DNA of 14,590 nucleotides from Planctomycetaceae bacterium (GTDB lineage Bacteria; Planctomycetota; Planctomycetia; Pirellulales; Thermoguttaceae), in NCBI GenBank assembly GCA_031256755.1, contig JAIRPZ010000021.1:1-14590 (forward strand), given 5' to 3'. Within the stretch, counting starts at the first letter, position 1; each line of letters opens with the position of its first letter. Below are positions 6,572 to 13,802 of the stretch, piece after piece. The notes beneath the pieces are model-generated. The model saw nothing but the letters and a program-made list of their open reading frames with translations. It was not told the origin of the DNA and did not search any database. The position numbers and the translations under genes are program-made.

Positions 6572-7633
6572 CTACTCCATAGCAATAAGGTCGGTCGGAT
6601 CGGGAATGCTCTCTTCGATTTGAACTGCGGTGTATCCTTTGTACTTGCCGGGAACAGCCCAGTATTTCGGAATCCCCTCAATACTGACCAGCAGCGGCGA
6701 TGATGCCTTTTTTCCCGTACAAATCACATCACCTACCCGAAGATTCCAGAATTCGTGAAGTTTCATCTTCGCCTCCGCCAGTTTGACTTTCAACTCCACA
6801 TGCATGTTCCGAATCGACTTGCTGATCTTCTTGATCGTTTGCGGCGTTGCCTGTTTTTTACTGCTGTAGCCCGTCCAAGCGTTTGAAGTTAATTTTCCCG
6901 AAATCCGCTCAAAAGAATTGTACGGAATACAAAGCGTAATCGCTCCGCGCACTTCAACCATCGCAACTTCAAAAATCAGAACAATAACGACTTCATTCGG
7001 AGGAACAACCTGAATTAACTGCGGATTGCTTTCCGTTTGAATGACTTCAAAATCAAGTTCAGTCACGTTTTCCCAAGCGTGTTTGAGTTCCTGCAAAAAC
7101 ATTTTTGTTACACGCAGCACGAGACGCTGTTCAATTTCGGTCAGCGGACGGCGTGTTGCCGCCGACGGTTCGCGTCCGCCGCCCAAAAGCCGGTCGATCA
7201 TCGGGTACAAAATCGCCGGATTCACATCAAGCATGAGGTTGCCTTCCAGCGGTTCCGCACGAAGAAGATTAAAATTGGTCGGATTATCCAGTCCGAAAAT
7301 GAATTCACTGTAAGCGAGTTGGTCGACACTGGTCAGTTTCACTTCGACTTGCGAGCGCAGAAGCGCAGTCAAACTTGCAGCGAATTTCCGTCCGAACCCC
7401 TCGTGCATCGTTTGGAGCGTTTTCATTTGCTCTTTTCCGACACGGTCCGGACTGGTGAAATCAACGGGCGTAACTTTTTCTTTCGGGACCCAGCCGGCGG
7501 AAATAGCAGGTTTCGCGGTCTCCGCACCGATCCCTGCGGCACCGGCACCGCCAGCCGGCGGTTTCGGTCCCACATCGGTCATCATATTCAGCAGATTTTC
7601 AACTTCCGCCTGTGAAAGAACATCTCCAGCCAT
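6572..7633 (-). CDS. fliM: Flagellar motor switch protein FliM
   Basis: A 353-residue protein, in the normal FliM range. FliM forms the C-ring with FliG and FliN, and its N-terminal peptide binds phosphorylated CheY to reverse rotation. The chosen ATG gives MAGDVLSQAEVENLL, the CheY-binding peptide; a longer frame to 7711 adds 26 unrelated residues across the predicted promoter. A Gly/Ala/Pro-rich linker covers about 20-45. The middle domain follows, with 'VDFTSPDRVGKEQMKTL', 'FGRKFAASLTALLR', 'DQLAYSEFIFGL' and 'LYPMIDRLLGGGREP'. The C-terminal SpoA/FliN-like domain (VELKVKLAEAKMKLHEFWNLRVGDVI) closes it. No other flagellar gene is in the window; fliM is normally beside fliN or fliL, so it is isolated here. 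It is intact and looks functional. Confidence 0.95.
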   Translation of the reverse strand: MAGDVLSQAEVENLLNMMTDVGPKPPAGGAGAAGIGAETAKPAISAGWVPKEKVTPVDFTSPDRVGKEQMKTLQTMHEGFGRKFAASLTALLRSQVEVKLTSVDQLAYSEFIFGLDNPTNFNLLRAEPLEGNLMLDVNPAILYPMIDRLLGGGREPSAATRRPLTEIEQRLVLRVTKMFLQELKHAWENVTELDFEVIQTESNPQLIQVVPPNEVVIVLIFEVAMVEVRGAITLCIPYNSFERISGKLTSNAWTGYSSKKQATPQTIKKISKSIRNMHVELKVKLAEAKMKLHEFWNLRVGDVICTGKKASSPLLVSIEGIPKYWAVPGKYKGYTAVQIEESIPDPTDLIAME

Positions 7634-7682
7634 GTGCAGTGTACAAGTTAAACGCGTTAAAACGGACAACGATCCGGTGCCG

Positions 7683-7711
7683 ATTATAGGCATATCGGCG
7701 GTTTCCGGCAA
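7683..7711 (-). promoter_or_regulatory. Candidate sigma70-type promoter for fliM
   Basis: On the minus strand TTGCCG (7711-7706) and a perfect TATAAT (7688-7683) are 17 bases apart. The start would be near 7676, giving a leader of about 43 bases to the ATG at 7633. This is a housekeeping-type promoter; no sigma54 (GG-N10-GC) or sigma28 pattern typical of flagellar genes is seen at this spacing. Confidence 0.5.
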
Positions 7712-7780
7712 GAGTCATTAACGGGAAACGCCGTTTTCATCCGTCAACGGATTCGCAGCGTTCACCTTTTTTTCTTATTG

Positions 7781-7807
7781 CCTGCCGTCCTTTGCGAAGG
7801 GGGCAGG
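7781..7807. terminator. Strong stem-loop between fliM and coaX
   Basis: CCTGCC (7781-7786) pairs with GGCAGG (7802-7807), and inside it CCTT (7789-7792) pairs with AAGG (7797-7800) around TGCG. On the plus strand ATTTTA follows; on the minus strand, which would serve coaX, the stem is followed by CAATAAGAAAAAAA, not a U-tract. As a coaX terminator it is therefore atypical and might need Rho or act as a processing site. Confidence 0.35.
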
Positions 7808-7856
7808 ATTTTACCAAGCAACAATTTTAGTACACACCCAATACGGCAAGGGCGTT

Positions 7857-8675
7857 TCATGGGGTGCGGAAAATGGCTTCCAATATCAGCGGCAGCGGCA
7901 GCGGTTCAAACCTGATGCGGTTCAGCGGGATCAGCGGGCGGCGTTCAAACCAGCCGCAGAGTGTTGCCGCATCACCGCCGGTTAAAATCAAATACACGTC
8001 CTTTTCGACCGCTAAATGCGAAAAAATCTGATGAAGGATTCCGGTAATACACCCGTAAAAACCGCAGCGGATCGCATCTTCCGTATTTTTACCGGGATAG
8101 TCTGGCATATCGGCAAAAGAAGTCAGGCGGGGCAGTTTCGGCGAAATCCGGGGATAACTTTCCGCCATCGCCTGCAATCCCGGCAGAATCGCTCCGCCGC
8201 AAAACGTTCCGTCCGAAATCACATCCGCCGTGATGGCACTCCCCGCATCGACGACAAGCATTGCCGGTAAATGATACCGCAAGACCGCACCGTACCCCGC
8301 CAAAATACGGTCAATTCCCACTTTTTCCGGTTCGTCCGCCGCGACCCGCAGCGGCACCGAACGATAATTGATCTCCTCAAACCGGTCATCAGGGCGTTTT
8401 TGACGGATTTCGGCTTGTAAATTCTGCCATGGAAAATCCCCGGTTGCGGCAATACGCCAAGAGACGGGCTGCTCTGTAAACCATGCTTCCCGGTATAACA
8501 TTTCGGTTACTTCAGCAATCGGATCGATTTTCGGCTGAAAAACCAGAACGCCGGTTTTTTGCTCCGGTGCGGTACGGCTCGGAAAGGCAATTTTAACATT
8601 GGTGTTGCCGGCATCGACTGCAATGACGTGAGCGGTCTCCGAAGGGGCATTTTCCGCAAATTGCAGGCGGATCAT
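7857..8675 (-). CDS. coaX: Type III pantothenate kinase (CoaX)
   Basis: A 272-residue protein of the ASKHA (actin/Hsp70/sugar kinase) fold. It phosphorylates pantothenate to 4'-phosphopantothenate, the first step of coenzyme A synthesis; type III enzymes are not feedback-inhibited by CoA and use a monovalent cation. Motifs seen: phosphate-1 loop DAGNTNVK (21-28), GIDR (120-123) for pantothenate binding and dimerisation, VVDAGSAITADV (141-152, Asp143 is the likely phosphate-2/catalytic site), GGAILPGL (160-167), and TGG in the adenosine region (LILTGGDAATL). Family members more often have D-F-G-T-A-T at the second site; Ala144 and Ser146 are mild departures. The ATG overlaps the ACP stop codon in an ATGA, so translation is coupled. 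Regulation should follow the ACP promoter. Confidence 0.93.
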   Translation of the reverse strand: MIRLQFAENAPSETAHVIAVDAGNTNVKIAFPSRTAPEQKTGVLVFQPKIDPIAEVTEMLYREAWFTEQPVSWRIAATGDFPWQNLQAEIRQKRPDDRFEEINYRSVPLRVAADEPEKVGIDRILAGYGAVLRYHLPAMLVVDAGSAITADVISDGTFCGGAILPGLQAMAESYPRISPKLPRLTSFADMPDYPGKNTEDAIRCGFYGCITGILHQIFSHLAVEKDVYLILTGGDAATLCGWFERRPLIPLNRIRFEPLPLPLILEAIFRTP

Positions 8676-8920
8676 GACTTGATCAGGGGGAGCAGGTACT
8701 CGACGGTATTCGTCATGTTATCCAATTTCGGATAATCCTCTTCGGGGATATTGACGCGGTGGCGTTTGCGGATTTCCAGCACAATGTCGAGCAAATCCAT
8801 GCTGTCCATTTCAAATTGATCTTTGAACGGAACATTGTCTTTGATGGACGAAAAGTCCTCGTCCGGGGCGATGTCGGACAGGATATTGATTACGGATTCT
8901 CGAATTTCTGGACCGGTCAT
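8672..8920 (-). CDS. Acyl carrier protein
   Basis: An 82-residue acidic helical protein with the phosphopantetheine attachment motif Glu-Met-Asp-Ser-Met-Asp (37-42), Ser40 being the modified residue. The flanking helix (LLDIVLEIRKRH) and the final helix (MTNTVEYLLPLI) fit the four-helix ACP fold. Holo-ACP carries acyl chains on a 4'-phosphopantetheine arm taken from CoA. The motif reads DSM where fatty-acid AcpP has DSL, so a specialised or secondary ACP is possible. No ketosynthase, acyltransferase or phosphopantetheinyl transferase is nearby. It is the first gene of a two-gene unit with coaX (4-base ATGA overlap), has its own promoter, and diverges from deoC. No Shine-Dalgarno is evident. 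Confidence 0.93.
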   Translation of the reverse strand: MTGPEIRESVINILSDIAPDEDFSSIKDNVPFKDQFEMDSMDLLDIVLEIRKRHRVNIPEEDYPKLDNMTNTVEYLLPLIKS

Positions 8921-8963
8921 AATAAATCGGATACTTTGCGGTGTTAAAAATAATTTCGAGATA

Positions 8964-8991
8964 ATTATGACAGGGGAAAATAAATTGTCAA
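8964..8991 (-). promoter_or_regulatory. Strong promoter for the ACP-coaX unit
   Basis: On the minus strand a perfect TTGACA (8991-8986) is followed after 16 bases by CATAAT (8969-8964), with a preceding TGT giving an extended -10. The start would lie near 8957, about 37 bases before the ACP ATG at 8920. This is the best consensus promoter in the window. Confidence 0.65.
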
Positions 8992-9024
8992 GACATCGGG
9001 GATCGCCGGCGGGAAAATCCGCTC

Positions 9025-9052
9025 TTGTATTTTTCGCCCGATAGTGTAGAAT
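9025..9052 (+). promoter_or_regulatory. Candidate promoter for deoC
   Basis: TTGTAT (9025-9030) and TAGAAT (9047-9052) are 16 bases apart, about 65 bases before the ATG at 9118. It is divergent from the ACP promoter, with the two -35 boxes about 34 bases apart. Confidence 0.4.
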
Positions 9053-9117
9053 AACAGTGATTGAATGAACACGTCATTCTAAAAAACGCAAAAGTCAGTA
9101 ACCCAAATCAGTAAACA

Positions 9118-9828
9118 ATGACAGATATTAACCGTTATCTCGACCACGCCGTTCTTGTTCCCCAAATGACCCGCGAGGAAGCCGCCGATTGGATCAAAAA
9201 AGGAGTGCAGTATAAGACCAAAACGGTCTGCGTCCGCCCCTGCGATATTGACCTTGCGAAAAAACTAACCGCCGGCTCGGAAACCGAAGTGTGCGTTGTT
9301 CTCGGATTTCCGCACGGAACACAGTTGACCGAATCGAAAGCCGCCGAAGCCGAACTCTACTGCAAAAAAGGGGTGCAGGAAATTGATATGGTCGCCAATT
9401 ACGGCTGGATACGCAGCGGGCTTTGGGACGAAGTACGCACCGACATTAAAGCCGTTGTCGACACGGCACACAAAAATAAAGTTGCCGTCAAAGTCATTTT
9501 CGAGACCGCCCAACTGAACACCGAACAGATCGCCAAAACAACCGAAATCTGCATCGAAGCCGGTGCGGACTTCGTGAAGACCTCGACCGGTTTCAACGGC
9601 GACGGTGCCAAAGAAGAAGATGTCGAAACTATGCAGAAAACCGCAAAAGGACGCATCAAAGTGAAACCGTCCGGCGGAATCCGGGATTATGCACGAGCAA
9701 AATTGTTCGCTGATAAAGGCGTTGACCGGCTCGGAGTCGGCTGCACCAGCACTCCGGCAATCTGCGACGGTGCGGGCAAACCGTCCGGCTGCGGGTGCGG
9801 CTGCAGATGTTCCAAAGGTGGATATTGA
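9118..9828 (+). CDS. deoC: Deoxyribose-phosphate aldolase with Cys-rich tail
   Basis: A 236-residue class I aldolase that cleaves 2-deoxyribose-5-phosphate to glyceraldehyde-3-phosphate and acetaldehyde in deoxynucleoside catabolism. It opens with the family's YLDHAVLVP. Active-site residues are present: Asp90 in EIDMVANYGW, Schiff-base Lys154 in ADFVKTSTGF, and Lys183 in VKPSGGIRD, with Gly186-Gly187 as phosphate-binding turn. The core ends near residue 215, and the last 21 residues form an unusual tail with Cys225, Cys227, Cys229 and Cys231 alternating with Gly/Arg (GCGCGCRC), plus Cys216 and Cys209. Such a tail is not part of the aldolase fold; it could bind metal or form disulfides, which is inference. 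No other nucleoside-catabolism gene is adjacent. The next gene has its own promoter. Confidence 0.95.
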   Translation: MTDINRYLDHAVLVPQMTREEAADWIKKGVQYKTKTVCVRPCDIDLAKKLTAGSETEVCVVLGFPHGTQLTESKAAEAELYCKKGVQEIDMVANYGWIRSGLWDEVRTDIKAVVDTAHKNKVAVKVIFETAQLNTEQIAKTTEICIEAGADFVKTSTGFNGDGAKEEDVETMQKTAKGRIKVKPSGGIRDYARAKLFADKGVDRLGVGCTSTPAICDGAGKPSGCGCGCRCSKGGY

Positions 9829-9914
9829 TCTCCGTTTGTTTCCCCGTTTCGGGAAGTCCCTCACCTTGCTGTCCGCAGCGGTCGCAAAGGGGGTACGGCA
9901 ATAACAAGAAAACA

Positions 9915-9923
9915 TGGTATAAT
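9915..9923 (+). promoter_or_regulatory. Extended -10 promoter for the diguanylate cyclase gene
   Basis: TGGTATAAT is a perfect extended -10 element, 83 bases before the GTG at 10006. The leader would be about 75 bases. No -35 match is seen at 16-18 bases. Confidence 0.5.
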
Positions 9924-9993
9924 TACCGGATGTACCGCGGCAAGCGGGAAAAGGTTTCCAGACCGCCGGCGGCGGTAAAAACGGGAAAAATAT

Positions 9994-9998
9994 AGGAA
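9994..9998 (+). promoter_or_regulatory. Shine-Dalgarno deciding a GTG start
   Basis: AGGAA with 7 bases to the GTG at 10006. No in-frame ATG lies nearby before the receiver domain begins, so the GTG start is well supported. Confidence 0.6.
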
Positions 9999-10005
9999 TT
10001 TTCGA

Positions 10006-11670
10006 GTGACTTTCAAAGAACACTTCAATCAGCAAGCCAATGTTGTCATCGTTGACGATGATCCGGCAATACTGAACCTGTTGACCCATTTGCTGGAAAT
10101 TATGGGGCATCATCGGGTACGTTCTGCTTCTGACGGCAATCAGGCACTGCAAATGATCTTGCAGGACTGTCCCGACATTCTCATTACCGACTGCGTTATG
10201 CCCGGTTTGGACGGTTTGGAACTATGCCGCCGCGTCCGGCAACTTCATGCACGAAAGGTTTTACCCCATTATTGCTACATTCTCCTGCTGACAACGCAGG
10301 CGGGTAAAAATTCCTTTGTCGAAGGACTCGAAGCCGGTGCGGACGATTTTGTCGAAAAAAACGTTTCCAGTTTATCCGATCTCCGGGTGGAAATCCAAGC
10401 ACGGTTTAATGCCGCATTGCGCATCCGCAAACTCGAAACGGGTCTCGAATTTGCAGCGAAATATGATGCACTGACGCAACTGTTCAACCGTATTGCTTTT
10501 TTCGAAGCGGCGCACACTCTTTGGGACAGGTCGATCAAAAATAAAACACCGCTCGCTGCGGTGATGATGGACTGTGATTTTTTCAAACGGATCAACGATA
10601 TTCACGGTCACCATGCGGGGGACTCGGTTTTGCGGGAACTTGCGTCCATTCTCAAAAGTTTTTCCCGGCAGTCGGATGTCATTTGCCGGTACGGCGGTGA
10701 AGAATTCTGTGCGATTCTTCCGGGCTGCAACGAAAAAACGGCTTGGGATTGGGCTGACCGTATCCGTCAGCAGTTTGAAATCAATCCGATCAAACATTCG
10801 AATTTCGAGATTCCGATTACGGTTAGTTTCGGTGTTGCCGAGCGGACGGAGACGACGGAGTTCATTGATCATCTGGTTGACCGGGCGGATCAGGCATTGC
10901 TGGCTGCCAAGGAGTGGGGGCGCAACCGCAGTGTCGGTTATTCTGAAATTCTTGCGGGTTCTGCCGGAGAAGCCGCAAAAATTTCCGAGCAGTTGTTTGG
11001 AAATGTAACGGCAAAAGATGTGATGATTCCGTTTCCGATTGCGATTTTGCCGCACGATTCGGCAGCCGTTGTTGCCGATTATTTTCTGAAAACGCGGTTT
11101 GACACGCTGCCGGTTGTGGACGATGCCGGACATTTAATCGGTACCGTTTCCGAAACGGATTTGATCGTGTTAGTCGGTCAAACGGATCAGTGGACAGATT
11201 CTATTGAGCATTTGGTTGTTCCGACGGTGATTAGTTATCCTATTGACACGCCGCTGCGGAGAATTGTGGATTTTTTGAACCGGACATCTGTCCGGCAGGT
11301 GATGATTGTGCAGGATAAGGTGCTGGTTGGTTATATCAGCCGCACGCCGCTGCTGCGGTGGCTTCGGAATCAGTGGGCGGCAATGAGCAGTCAGTACGGC
11401 AAAATTATTCCCGACAATTCGGCGAGAGAAGTGCTGGTGTATAACCTGAAAGATGCGGTCAATTTACTGATGAAGGAACTAACGGCTTTAAGCGGACTGA
11501 TTGAGTCCAGTGAGCAAGCGAATCAGACGGAGGGAAAGGAAAATGAGTTTATTATTCCTGACCGGATCCGGCTTGTTTCGCAGGTTTCGCAGTGTCAGGA
11601 CTTGCTTGATCAGACATTAAAATACGGTTCGATCCCGACGACGGAGGATTCGACAATTTTATCTTCGTGA
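10006..11670 (+). CDS. Response regulator diguanylate cyclase with C-terminal CBS pair (REC-GGDEF-CBS-CBS)
   Basis: A 554-residue cytosolic signalling protein starting at GTG. The receiver domain (about 12-130) has the acidic cluster Asp17-Asp18-Asp19, phospho-acceptor Asp62 in ITDCVMPG, Thr96 and Lys118, so it should be phosphorylated by a histidine kinase. The GGDEF domain (about 150-310) starts at DALTQLFNR (154-162), with metal-binding Asp189 and an intact GGEEF active site (230-234), so it should make cyclic di-GMP from two GTP. An RxxD inhibitory site (RQSD, 221-224) sits exactly five residues before GGEEF, as needed for product inhibition. Two CBS motifs (about 334-388 and 395-456; VTAKDVMIPFPI, DTLPVVDDAGHLIGTVSETDL, VGYISRTPLLRWL) follow, probably binding an adenine nucleotide. 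A helical tail of about 95 residues ends the protein. No partner kinase is adjacent. Confidence 0.93.
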   Translation: MTFKEHFNQQANVVIVDDDPAILNLLTHLLEIMGHHRVRSASDGNQALQMILQDCPDILITDCVMPGLDGLELCRRVRQLHARKVLPHYCYILLLTTQAGKNSFVEGLEAGADDFVEKNVSSLSDLRVEIQARFNAALRIRKLETGLEFAAKYDALTQLFNRIAFFEAAHTLWDRSIKNKTPLAAVMMDCDFFKRINDIHGHHAGDSVLRELASILKSFSRQSDVICRYGGEEFCAILPGCNEKTAWDWADRIRQQFEINPIKHSNFEIPITVSFGVAERTETTEFIDHLVDRADQALLAAKEWGRNRSVGYSEILAGSAGEAAKISEQLFGNVTAKDVMIPFPIAILPHDSAAVVADYFLKTRFDTLPVVDDAGHLIGTVSETDLIVLVGQTDQWTDSIEHLVVPTVISYPIDTPLRRIVDFLNRTSVRQVMIVQDKVLVGYISRTPLLRWLRNQWAAMSSQYGKIIPDNSAREVLVYNLKDAVNLLMKELTALSGLIESSEQANQTEGKENEFIIPDRIRLVSQVSQCQDLLDQTLKYGSIPTTEDSTILSS

Positions 11671-11714
11671 GCAATTCAACGCATTCTGTCTTTTGTCCGC
11701 AACCGGAAACCGGG

Positions 11715-11755
11715 TATCATCCGCCGGAGATGATATGCAACGCCGCAAAACGGCG
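11715..11755 (+). terminator. Two tandem stem-loops after the diguanylate cyclase gene
   Basis: TATCATC (11715-11721) pairs with GATGATA (11729-11735). Five bases on, CGCCG (11741-11745) pairs with CGGCG (11751-11755) around CAAAA. Neither is followed by a U-tract, so classic intrinsic termination is not supported. Position, 45 bases past the stop and before the ilvD promoter, suggests transcript-end processing or Rho-assisted termination. Confidence 0.35.
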
Positions 11756-11775
11756 GTGATGAAAAAGCGGGAGCA

Positions 11776-11803
11776 TTGAATCATTCCGGTTTTATGGGAT
11801 AAT
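11776..11803 (+). promoter_or_regulatory. Candidate extended -10 promoter for ilvD
   Basis: TTGAAT (11776-11781) and GATAAT (11798-11803) are 16 bases apart, with TGG just before the -10 forming TGGGATAAT. The leader to the ATG at 11845 would be about 35 bases. No leader peptide or attenuator is visible. Confidence 0.5.
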
Positions 11804-11844
11804 TTCGACCTGAAATTTCTCTAATTTTTCCCGTTACTTTTTCC

Positions 11845-13659
11845 ATGCGTTCCGACACCATTAAACTCGGCGATGCCCGCGCCCCGCACCGTTCTCTGCT
11901 CCGCGCCTGCGGAATCCATGAAAACGATTTTCACAAACCCTTCATTGCCGTTGTCTCTTCTCACGTTGACGTGATACCGGGACACGTTCATCTCAATGAT
12001 GCCGCTCAATTCGTCAAGAAGTGCGTCTCCGAAGCGGGCGGCGTGCCGTTTATTTTCAATACAATCGGGGTTTGCGACGGAATTGCGATGGGACACAGCG
12101 GGATGAAATACTCGCTCGCCAGCCGGGAAATTATTGCCGACTCTGTGGAAACAATGCTGCAAGCCCATCAGTTTGACGGCATGATTTGCCTTCCGAACTG
12201 CGACAAAGTAACACCCGGCATGCTGATGGCGGCTGTCCGGTGCAACATTCCGTCTGTTTTCGTCAGCGGCGGTCCGATGGAAGCCGGACGGACGGCTGAC
12301 GGCAAACCGCTTGATTTGATTTCCGTTTTTTCCCAATCCGCTGCGAAAATCAACGGCAAACTTTCTGCCGAAGAACTTCTCGAAACGGAACGCCATGCGT
12401 GTCCGACCTGCGGTTCGTGCAGCGGAATGTTCACCGCTAATTCGATGAATTGTCTCTGCGAGGCCATCGGCATTGCTCTGCCCGGCAACGGAACGGTTTT
12501 GGCAACGAGTGCGTACCGGAAAATATTGTACAAAAAAGCCGCCAAACAAATTGTCCGAATGGTTTCCGAATTCAATGCTCCGCAGTCCAAAACAAAAGTT
12601 CTGCCGCGCGAAATCATTACGCAGGAATCGGTGGACAATGCGATGATTCTTGATTTGGCGATGGGCGGGTCAACGAATACTGTTCTGCATCTTTTAGCCG
12701 TTGCTGCTGAAGCCGGTCTTGATTATTCGATGCGCCGGTTTAATGAGTTAAGTGAAAAAACGCCGAACATTTGCAAGGTGTCGCCGAGTTGCGGCTACCA
12801 TATTGAAGACGTTCACAATTCCGGCGGGATTTACACGATTCTCGGCGAAATCCGGCGCGGCTGTCCCGGTTTGCTGAATGAAAACGTGCCGACGGTTTCC
12901 GGCAAAAAACTGGGCAAGGTGATTGACGAATACGACCTGCGTTCACCGAAAGTGCTGGGAGAGGCACGAAAAATGTATGCCGTCACTCCGGGCGGAAACC
13001 GCACTGCCAAGGGAATGTCCGTCAAACAAATGGTAACGAAAACTGCCGATTTGAAACTGCCGTTTGACCCGGCGGACTGTATCCGTCCGTGCGGAAAGGC
13101 GTATTCGCCGACGGGCGGTCTGGCAATCCTTTACGGCAATTTTGCGCCGAAGGGGGCGGTGGTCAAAACGGCGGGGGTTTTGCCGGAGATGCTGAAACAC
13201 AGCGGGCCTGCGGTGATTTTTGATTCGGAGCCGGAGGCGTATATCGGTATTACATCGGGCAAGGTCAAGGCGGGCGATGTCGTGATTGTCCGGTTTGAAG
13301 GGCCGAAGGGCGGTCCCGGAATGCAGGAAATGCTTGGTCCGACCGCGGCGATTAAAGGGGTGAAACTGGACGATTCGGTGGCATTGATTACGGACGGGCG
13401 TTTCAGCGGAGGCACTGCCGGAGCGTGTATCGGGCATGTCAGTCCTGAAGCGGCGGCGGGCGGTCCTATCGGCAAACTGCGTGACGGCGACATCATTGAA
13501 ATTGACATTCCGAACCGGACATTAAACGTTAAACTTTCGGAGGAAGAATTGCAGAACCGGCAGATTCCGCCGCATGAATCTCCGGTCAAAACGGGTTATC
13601 TGGCGAAATACAAAGCGTTGGCAACGAGTGCGGATACCGGCGGCGTGCTGAAATGGTAA
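11845..13659 (+). CDS. ilvD: Dihydroxy-acid dehydratase
   Basis: A 604-residue enzyme of valine, leucine and isoleucine synthesis that removes water from 2,3-dihydroxy-isovalerate (and the methylvalerate homologue) to give the 2-keto acid. The N-terminus MRSDTIKLGDARAPHRSLLRA is the family start. Iron-sulfur ligand candidates are Cys119 in CLPNCDKVTPGM and Cys192 in ACPTCGSCSGMF (with Cys186 and Cys189). Later family blocks include MGGSTNTVLHLLA, CGKAYSPTGGLAILYGNFAPKG, GPKGGPGMQEMLGP, and ITDGRFSGGT, whose Ser is the proposed catalytic base. The early Cys of plant-type [2Fe-2S] enzymes is absent (VVSSHVDVIPGH), so it resembles the E. coli-type [4Fe-4S], oxygen-sensitive form; this is inference. 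It stands alone, without ilvBNC or ilvE. No Shine-Dalgarno is evident. Downstream is a T-rich, hairpin-bearing gap. Confidence 0.97.
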   Translation: MRSDTIKLGDARAPHRSLLRACGIHENDFHKPFIAVVSSHVDVIPGHVHLNDAAQFVKKCVSEAGGVPFIFNTIGVCDGIAMGHSGMKYSLASREIIADSVETMLQAHQFDGMICLPNCDKVTPGMLMAAVRCNIPSVFVSGGPMEAGRTADGKPLDLISVFSQSAAKINGKLSAEELLETERHACPTCGSCSGMFTANSMNCLCEAIGIALPGNGTVLATSAYRKILYKKAAKQIVRMVSEFNAPQSKTKVLPREIITQESVDNAMILDLAMGGSTNTVLHLLAVAAEAGLDYSMRRFNELSEKTPNICKVSPSCGYHIEDVHNSGGIYTILGEIRRGCPGLLNENVPTVSGKKLGKVIDEYDLRSPKVLGEARKMYAVTPGGNRTAKGMSVKQMVTKTADLKLPFDPADCIRPCGKAYSPTGGLAILYGNFAPKGAVVKTAGVLPEMLKHSGPAVIFDSEPEAYIGITSGKVKAGDVVIVRFEGPKGGPGMQEMLGPTAAIKGVKLDDSVALITDGRFSGGTAGACIGHVSPEAAAGGPIGKLRDGDIIEIDIPNRTLNVKLSEEELQNRQIPPHESPVKTGYLAKYKALATSADTGGVLKW

Positions 13660-13742
13660 CAATTCCTTGCCCGAATGAGTCCCCTGAAAATTGATAATTA
13701 AAACAGTATCTTTACCGCTCTCTGATAGTTTCCCGTTAAAAT

Positions 13743-13795
13743 CCGCAAAACAGGCATTATTTGCCGGAACATATCATTTTTTGCTTTTTTTGCGG
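13743..13795 (+). terminator. Possible ilvD terminator
   Basis: A small hairpin GGCA (13753-13756)/TGCC (13762-13765) is followed by CATTTTTTGCTTTTTTTG. An outer pair CCGCAAAA (13743-13750)/TTTTGCGG (13788-13795) could close the whole region. The hairpin is weak but the T-tracts are the richest nearby. Confidence 0.35.
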
Positions 13796-13802
13796 TCCGT
13801 AT

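Noticed and set aside
6534..6572. Hairpin TGCCG-CAGA-CGGCA after the TIGR03009 gene as a terminator
   Set aside because: The stem is 5 bp and the T-run starts about 20 bases later, too far for intrinsic termination.
7650..7662. AACGCGTT palindrome upstream of fliM as an operator
   Set aside because: It is only 8 bp, has no repeat elsewhere and no family to assign it to; it is within chance expectation.
9265..10152. A 295-codon minus-strand frame antisense to deoC
   Set aside because: It overlaps a catalytically complete deoC and the start of the cyclase gene, and its sequence is low-quality (Phe/Ala/Gly-rich) without domains.
11821..12549. A 242-codon minus-strand frame antisense to ilvD
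   Set aside because: The plus strand encodes a complete IlvD with all motifs; the antisense frame has no recognisable features.
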